The notes under the pieces are model-generated. The model saw only the letters and a list, made by a program, of their open reading frames with translations. It did not search any database and was not told the DNA's origin. Shown here one piece after another: positions 56,125 through 64,000 of a stretch of DNA of 64,000 nt. The stretch comes from Acanthaster planci (lineage: Eukaryota; Echinodermata; Asteroidea; Valvatida; Acanthasteridae): assembly GCF_001949145.1 (NCBI RefSeq), contig NW_019091450.1, positions 2,051,402 through 2,115,401 on the forward strand, written 5' to 3'. Positions within the stretch are counted from its first letter, which is position 1. Every line of letters starts with the position of its first letter. Made by a program: the position numbers and the translations under genes.

Positions 56125-59100
56125 GCAGTGCGTACCCTGTCATATGCAGATTGACTGTTCAGGGGAAAACCAATCAAATAGTGAAGCGATGAAGATTTGA
56201 CATGCCTTCAAAAGTATTGACATGAACAGGCTACACATTAACAACCCTGAGAAGGACATACATCATGAATCCCATGTAGAGATCCAGTTTTATCCGTGAG
56301 TTTCATATTTTGGATGCCATCGGACACATTGAAGAACTGCACCGTACGTGGTAATGCATATCTCTCTTTTGATTGGTGTCATGATTGACTGTAGAGCATT
56401 TCAAAAACATATCTGCCACACCCAGTCTCTGGTTCTAAATTGCCACTCTTGGTAAATTAATTGTTCAAAGAAAAGGACACATTAAACATGCCAGGGTTCT
56501 TACATAACCAGACTGCAAAAGTGTGAGGTGCACTAAGCATAAAATAAGGCTTCTAAATTTAACAACAGGTCTATTAAAGATACAGCTGGATAGAATTTTA
56601 GTCATGGTCAAGATATTTTGACTGTGACCCTTTAACCATCACTGGAATGTTCAGTCAGATGTCTTGATGAGTTGAATCCAGAGTTTTAGTTTGTTCCTTA
56701 ACCTTCCAGCTTTATTTCTTACATTAAGCTTTTGGGATGAAGTTGAATTGACAGATACACGTATGGCCACTTGGTTCACTGTTATCAATGTGTGCTGCTT
56801 TCACATTTAAACCCCTCTTTGCTATAATTTGCAAGCCCAGAATACTCGCCTTCTAAATGGTCCAGGACCCAAAGTATGAACCTTTTAAGGAAATGAATAA
56901 GTTCATTTGTCATAGAGTGTCCATCCTAAGTCTTCTTTTGTTTTAATTTGAACTTGTACATTTCCAGTTTGAGCCTTCATTGCAGAAATTCTATCCTGGT
57001 AAAAGAAATCCCCCAGCTACTGTACCATATATATGCAGTAGTTACAGGATTCCTTTGTACATGTATGTATTCATGTGGTTTCAAAACTAACATAACATAC
57101 ATGTCCAATGTCTTATGCAGCTGTAGACTTTGTCATTCACTGTAAGTTGCCCGCTCTTAACTGTTCCCTGAATAGAATTCTGACAGTTATCAATGACTCA
57201 CCGACCGTTTTTGGTCAAATCATTTTTAATGTTCAAAAAATGATCAAAAGCTTTTTCTAAACCCAGTGTTCAAGGATTTATTGTCAAAACACTCAACATC
57301 TATGCTGCTTGGTTTGAATTTTATTGTTGCAAAGGCTGTCTTGGCTTCAAGTTGATCTCACCGACATGCTGAAATAATCGGATTACATTTTGTAAAACAA
57401 ACCTCAACTTGTTTGAAATAAATCTTTAAATCAAGATTCTGTTTTCATGACATCTTTCTCAAAGTACTTGTACATTCAGTAGGAGATGAATTTATCTGAA
57501 CTGTGTAACATTGCAATAGATAAGTGCTAATATGGAGTAAAATTCCTATGTTTTCTGTGCTCATAAGTTTTTGAAGTCATAAATTGTTTCTTTGCAGTGG
57601 TCTTGGTATTTTCTGTAATGGGAGATGGATATCCCGTAGTCCCCCATACATGTACTTATATGAAGCTGTTTGGGATACAAACATCACTCATGAAATTTAA
57701 AGCAGCATTGGCCTTACATACTTCCTAGATTCCTTTGGAAAAGAAACAAAAACTGGACTTTATTTTCAAATTAAAACAATAAGAAAGCAGTTAGGTTGGA
57801 CACTAGTGGATAGTTGGAGTATTTCTCGATATTAATGATGCTACAAAGTGTGAGGTTAAGCAGCCATGTATAATTTAAACTTACAAAAAAGAAAAATGCA
57901 GTAAAGTGTTTGGGGTTGGGGCAATGGCTGGAAGGATATATTGCATGGTTCCTATGTAGTCAAATAACACACCTTCAACTTTCCATTGAGAAAAACAAAG
58001 ACTTTAACCTGTACTTTTTAGAAATAATTCATGTGTTTGTAGCAGAATGGTAAAATTCTGTGCCAGTCTCAGTGGCTGTAAGGAAATGTACAATGTAAAA
58101 GGAAAGAAAACTGAATTTGATGAGGAATACTTACCAAGGCTATGTATTCAACAAGTCTTATTGGCCCAGCCCCCATTTGCTATACTAGGAAGAGATGTTG
58201 GTAAAATGTGTATTGATTGGCTAGATGTACAAGTAACAGGACTAATTATTAGCAATCTCAAGATGGAATACATGTACTGTATGTTATACTGGAATGGGTT
58301 GTCCATGACAACATGAATGAATTACCTTGCTAGTCATGTCAACAAGACTTACTGACTGGCTGGCTGAGGCTGTGTCTTAATTGTTGTCTTGAGCTAGGTC
58401 TTTGCTCCATTGGAAAAGCATGTATTTTGGACAATAACGGCCATAGCTCTGGAAACCCTATTTGGACATGGCCTGAGATATGTTAATGATCTGACCTGCT
58501 ACTTTGTAGTATACAGTATATGCACTGGTTGTTGTAAGTTTTCATTCCTTGACATTGTTTCTTGTGTATATAACCAACTTCGCTGGCTTTATATATCTGG
58601 CTAGAAGCTGTGTTTGGCCCATAGTAAATTAATTATGATATTTGAAAGGTGTAGTAAGGAGATTGAAAAATCACCTGTCCACAGAGTGCATGTATTCAAC
58701 CAAGCTCCTGGTCTTCTTTATGTTTGATAGTGCTGGAAATGGAAACTTTGTCAACTAAAGCCTCCTAATTGCAAGTCTTGTCAACAGGTTAAGCATAAAC
58801 ACATTGAAAGTACTGTATTCCACCCTTCACATGGCTTCATTGTAGTTGTATATTTCCCAGATGATATAAAATTTGATGGAGGAAAATGCCCTTTATAAAA
58901 GGTCCAAGTGACATTTTGAGATCTGCATTTAGAATCTGGTAATCAATACTTACCTTTAGGCACTTTGAAAAATTTGTAGTAGTTGAATAAGCTTACTCCA
59001 AAGTGTACTTTGGAATATGTCCACAATTACCATAATTTCCACAGAAAAACAATCTGAAACTACCATAATTCTTCATGGAGGAAATAAAGAAAAGCAGGCC

Positions 59101-61643
59101 AAAGAGTTTGTTGGGCCAGAACTTTGTGGGCAGGTAAATGTTAACCACATGAATGTAGATTTTTGAGAGTGTTACCTTGCAAATAGAAGCTTGTGAACTG
59201 GTGCGTAGGTGTTTGAAGAGAGTCAGAGTATTAATAACCACACAGGCAGCACTCTTGGTTGGGACAGGTTGTTATGCTAGCAGGGAGACATCCCTGTTTA
59301 TAATGTCCGAGTGTTTTTCACTGGTATCATATATTGTCTAGCAGCTTTAGGAATTACACATGCATATTCCCCAGAAGGTTCAACTGGTAAATTAATGGAG
59401 CTTGGACATGTTTCCCCTACTCTTTTTACATTTAACAAGCTTAAATGCAGGCTACTACCCCTTTTGATCCATATATATGACCTGAAGTTGGATTTCTTGT
59501 TCCCTCTTGGATAAATAGTTTTGGCAGTCTGTGATTCATAAATAATTAGTAGCTGAATTGTAATTAGCAGACTTTTGTGTATGCCAAGTTCCCATAGAAC
59601 GAGACTTGGGACCTTTTCTTCATGTTACGTACATGTACACATATCTACAGATTCATCCAATGAGTGTTTGCCTTGTGGTGGTTAAAACTCTTGTAGCAGC
59701 ATGTCATTTGACCTTTAAGCATACCTTAATGATGATAACAAATATTCCATTTGATAAGATGAGAACTAGAGTGCTGAATATCATCTCAACATCTGATGTA
59801 GTTGATCAATATTTCTTTTGTGTTCCACCTGTTTTCTGCAAAAGATAAATTTTAACCTCATTGTGAATTATGTGATTAATTCACAGAATTGTTTCCATTC
59901 AGTGATTATATTTTGACCTGTTTCCCTGTTGGTATGATAGTTAACAGTCTTGCCCAAACCCAAACCCAAAGATGTCTTCATCAATTTGTTAGAAGAGTTT
60001 TAGTGGCTAAAACAGTACAATTGAATATCCTGTGCTTCCAAACAGTTTGGAATTGAAAAGGGAGAACAAGTACATTTTTATGCTGATATATGGAAAATTA
60101 AATCCTATATGCGCTCACTACAGACACAGTTGAGAAATTAAAATTGTCCAAAGTCCAGAGAGACTAAAAGGTACAGATTTGTTTTGGATTTTGTTTATGT
60201 ATGTATTTTGTAGACAGGTTTCATTGTTTACATTGATTTGAACAGTAATGTATGGTAATTCTATGGTAGAGATACATATATTTTCTGTCTTCTGGATTCC
60301 AAGAGTGCTTTTTGGTTCCTGCAGCCAATTATCAATGCACCATAGACACCATTCAAATGGATACTCTACTGTTGGTGCAATAAATACATTAAGCTGAATA
60401 GCATTTTATCGTTTGGTTGACTTTTTCCCGTAAGTTTAAATGTGAAAGTCCGTTTGCTGAGCTTTTATGCAAAATGGGAGCAATTCACAATGGTACATGC
60501 AGTACTTGTGGAAACATGTTTTTGATTGTGAATACCAATCCTACACCTTGAACTGGTAGAGTTTCAATCTGGCCACATTTTGCTCGTCACTTTTCTTGCA
60601 CTTTTTTATTTGCCCCACACAGTTTTCTGAGTTTGCAGTGGAAGACTGGTATAAGTGCTTTCTCTGAATTCTACATACCTAAAACACTTGGACACTTCGA
60701 AAGTGCATGTTACTGGCAGTTATACAAACATCTATATGATTGTATTTAACACATTATATAGTTTATTTTTATGAAAATTTTGAGACTTTGAAGACTTTGA
60801 ATGTTTGGTTTTTGTTCTCTGGCATTTTTGAAATTGTTCTGTCTGATTTCACTCATCTTCATATTTCCAAAGTTAAAGATTTTGGTCCTAAAGTTTACCT
60901 TTATTGGGTGGTTAAATACACCAACAGAATGAAAGCAGCACTCTGGTACTTACTCTTATCTTGGTAATTAATCTACATTAAATAGCAGAGTAGCAGGTAG
61001 GTAAAGTAATACTTACACATTGACAGTTTCACTAACTACTCCTTTTTTCCATTGTTTTTATGGTGGTTAGTCTTGTAGGGTATTCGTTTAACTTGTGATG
61101 TACATGTACTTGCAGTATCGTGCATTTTAAAGCAGATTTTTTATGTTGGCATGAGTGATATTTACTTCATTCGGTTGAGCATATAAAATTTGCTTTAAGT
61201 TGTAAGACGGTGTACTCCATTCAATTGGAGTGATAGTTCAGATGTCTCTAATTGTATGTGAAAGACTGTATGGTTGGTTACATATGAAAGAAAGGTTTTG
61301 ATGAGTTTATGCTGAAAAGTAGTATAACCACTGCCAATGGAAAAGTTACCAAGTTGTATGCAAATGTCGCCCATAAAAAAGAAGTAAGTTTACACAAATA
61401 GAGACTTCTGCGATGGTCGGTTGTGGCATACTTGCAGGTTCTTTTTCGTTATTTGCATCGCATGTGACCTTACTCACAATCAAACTAATATGTCAATCAT
61501 TAGGGACTACTGAGCATCTGAAATTCGGCTATTATCCATTCAGAAAAAGTTGATTTGTCACTTAGTGAAATATCATCTTCTTCCGGTGTTCTAGCAAGAG
61601 ACACTGTTCTGTGATGAATCATAGAAGATGATGGCAAGTGGCA

Positions 61644-61700
61644 TAACCCTAACAGTCCTCAGTCCTCCAACAGGTGAAGGATTGAGGACTGTTAGGGTTA
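61644..61700. repeat. 57-bp hairpin element, second copy
   Basis: TAACCCTAACAGTCCTCAG to GAGGACTGTTAGGGTTA, nearly a perfect fold-back. In reverse complement it matches 12598-12656 with about two differences. Confidence 0.7.
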
Positions 61701-62309
61701 CTGAACTGCCAATAATTTAGCTCGACACCCTGATGGTACTCTCTGTTAAGCTAAATGTACCATTTGCAAAGTTCTGGTAAATATTTAGGAGAGCATTGAC
61801 TAGGTGTACCTGCAATGAATTGCAGTCGCTCTTCTCCATGGGTGGCAATTGATTTGTTTGAAGATGGCATCTGAAATGACAAAGCTGCCATATGAGCTCA
61901 AGTGAAATGCATTGATTAAGATGCTGAGCAACTTTAACCTGAAGCAGACCTTCATACGTGCATCCATGTTTGCAATCATTAAGCAGCTTGCCTAGATTTA
62001 ACATGTTACTACATCATTGTGCAAAACAAAACAACCCGTAAACTTTTCAGAACCTGTCCAGAAATATTTAATATATGATGAAATTATAAATAATTTACTT
62101 TATTTGTAAATTTATCTCTACCAAATGTCAGAGGTTTTTAAAATAACCAGGTTAAACCAAACTAACGTTAGTTTTAGTCCATATGTGTATAAACGTTCAG
62201 TGTGGGACGTGTTATTTTGAATAAGATTTTTATTGATATTTTGTGGTTCCATTTGAAAAGTCATGATTCAAAAGTAATGTGTGACAATATGCATCATATT
62301 AACTTCTAG

Positions 62310-62372
62310 TTAACCCAACGTAGAAGTCATCAATCCTTCAGAAGTTGAAGGATTGGGGACTGACAGGGTCAA
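62310..62372. repeat. Hairpin element, diverged third copy
   Basis: Starts TTAACCCAACG and ends ACAGGGTCAA, with an inner stem CAATCCTTCA / TTGAAGGATTG around a four-base loop. Same plan as 12598 and 61644 but more decayed; it lies 610 bases from the second copy. Confidence 0.55.
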
Positions 62373-63712
62373 TGGAAACATTGTCATGTCTGACTGAAAA
62401 GGGATTTTGAAATCTGTAAATAAACATTGAAATGAAATTGGGGGTGTGATATTTTTCTATCTGGTATTTTAATTGAATGGCATATTTTGATTGGCTACTA
62501 ATAAAAGACTGTCAGAACCTAATTGCCAAAAGTGCAGTTAGATTGAATTGTGACTTTTCCATTGGGATTAACCTTATTGGTCAGGACATTTACTTTGGTT
62601 GAAGTAGTTTGAATTTGAAATTTTGTTTGTAAAATTTTACACACATTACACATTGTTCGTTCAAGAAAATATTAAAAGCAAACCAGTTTCACAAATTGAA
62701 TGATTCCCATTGTTGTGGAACAGAATTTGGTCAATATTGGGAATTGGGTCAATACACACTTTTTCCTGATATATGTTTGTAATTTATATTTTTCTACATG
62801 TGTTTCAATTTCGGAAGCCTGTCTAGAATGTAGCCAATGTCTTGGAGTACATGCAATATGCCAATTTTTGTGTGTGACATTTCACTTCCAGGGTCAAATG
62901 CAATTACTTGGCTACAGCTTCAGTAAAATTGCCATGGATCCTTAATTTGTGAAACTGGTTTCCTGCTTGAAATGTTCAATCGTCAAATATTATGGTTTAG
63001 TTACAACTCTGAAAGTTCTATTTTACTGTGTTTTAGTGTAAAATATTGATAGTATCTACAGTCAATGTGCCTACTTATTATCAAAGCTAATTTATTAAAG
63101 TCATAATAGGAAAAGCTTACGTCTTTTGTATTTGAATTCGTTCTCGGCTTCAGGACATTGGTGCCCTCAGGATTTGTCCGTGGGTGGGATCAGAATTGAC
63201 CCAAAATACCTGCGACGCTCACCCCACCCCCTCCTGAGTTGCGCCACAATTATTTCTTTTCTCATACATGCGTGTTGTGCAATAGTTACATTTTTCACGT
63301 TTTCGACGACTAGGTGCTTTGCTTTTCACAAAGCAGTCAGCTGTGCTTTGTATGTTTGGAACGAGAAGAGACTCAGTGTCACCAAGCAATACATGTGCGA
63401 GAGCTTGGAAGGCAAATACATGTAGGTCACATTCCATTTTATTTGTGAAGAAGGCATTTTAGCGAACCGAATCGTTGAAAAAGAGAGTTCTGGGGTCTCC
63501 AGACTGGTGAGCTATTTGCATATAACATGACGTCGGTGCAGTGCACCTCTCGTGGCCGGACCCTGGATGTGCATCTTCAGTATATGAAAAATTTGGGTGA
63601 CGTATCGGGCTGCGTCACTGGTTTTAACCAACAGGAATTGGTGCAGGCCCCCACATGCTTGGCTGTAGTTAAATAGCCAGCGCGTCAGTTGCAGCGTGAT
63701 TCGGTAGGCGAG

Positions 63713-63761
63713 ATGGTGTGTACATGTACGTCTACTGACGAGAACCTGAACAGAGGAACAG
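63713..63761 (+). CDS. Possible first coding exon of a downstream gene
   Basis: An ATG at 63713 opens 16 codons plus one base and ends at a fair donor (ACAG then GTACTG). Upstream lie an octamer-like ATTTGCATA near 63513, TGACGTCG near 63528 and an AT-rich TTAAATAG near 63668, which could form a promoter. No protein family is recognisable from 16 residues. The remaining exons would lie outside the window, so this is only a candidate. Confidence 0.22.
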
Positions 63762-64000
63762 GTACTGTATTCGTCTTGGACATCCTGAGGTTTGCGTAAT
63801 TCGTTAATCTGTTGTCAGTTTCCTTCTTTAGCCCTCACCCCTTTGGGATAAATCATAGGCTATTTAAAATCATTGTGGGACTGTTTACTCGGTGTCGATG
63901 TCGGGCATGTGTTCATAATTGCTAACTCCAAGTTAGCAAAAGAATGTCGGTCTTCCGTCGGGTCGCTGGGCGTGCAGACCACTAATTCAAGTGAGAATTT

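Larger units (their letters stand above)
54749..63712 (+). other. PUR 3'UTR and intergenic DNA
   Basis: No exon with convincing coding character in about 9 kb. Polyadenylation hexamers on the plus strand include ATTAAA at 55629 and AATAAA at 57417, 59083, 60379, 62419 and 62500. The region has few TACATG blocks compared with the PUR introns; it carries one dispersed repeat (55971) and two hairpin elements. A long 3'UTR is plausible but its end is unknown. Confidence 0.45.

Noticed and set aside
58047-58316. 89-codon plus-strand frame
   Set aside because: No recognisable family, no splice or promoter context, and composition like the surrounding AT-rich DNA.

Overview
This is draft nuclear DNA (one 204-base N gap) from an animal. 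I read it as a marine invertebrate deuterostome of the echinoderm, hemichordate or amphioxus type. The grounds are small exons in long GT-AG introns, clear animal orthologues (SHOC2, PUR protein), many short fold-back elements and tRNA-derived SINEs, and a very abundant self-complementary TACATG microsatellite. The species cannot be fixed from the sequence alone.

Layout. (1) About 0.5-9.6 kb, minus strand: SHOC2, an all-leucine-rich-repeat RAS/RAF scaffold, in 14 coding exons; the last exon or exons lie beyond the left edge. (2) 9.6-15.9 kb: no gene seen; at least two long fold-back elements, a 16-bp minisatellite, a 59-bp hairpin element and a tRNA-like sequence. (3) 15.9 to at least 37.9 kb, plus strand: a very large gene (over 2,600 codons) with a Sec14-like lipid-binding domain, spectrin-type helices and about 2,000 residues of low-complexity tail held mainly in two giant exons. 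Four W-R-x-Q-H-L repeats sit in the tail. I do not recognise it as a named gene. (4) 40.9-44.4 kb, minus strand: a six-exon gene for an unfamiliar basic, Ser/Pro-rich protein of about 316 residues. (5) 45.0-54.7 kb, plus strand: a complete PUR-alpha/beta-type single-strand nucleic-acid-binding protein (263 residues, six coding exons). It is divergent from gene 4 across a 594-bp shared promoter region with a palindromic CCAAT box. (6) 54.7-63.7 kb: no confident gene, probably a long PUR 3'UTR plus intergenic DNA. A possible first exon of another gene lies at 63.71 kb.

The genes are not a functional cassette; they are ordinary neighbours. The most unusual material is the large Sec14-spectrin gene, with its repeated tail motifs, a GC-AG intron, and an intronic minisatellite that grew out of its own exon 6 and splice donor. 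A set of small non-autonomous repeat families recurs at several sites within the window and can be aligned with each other.
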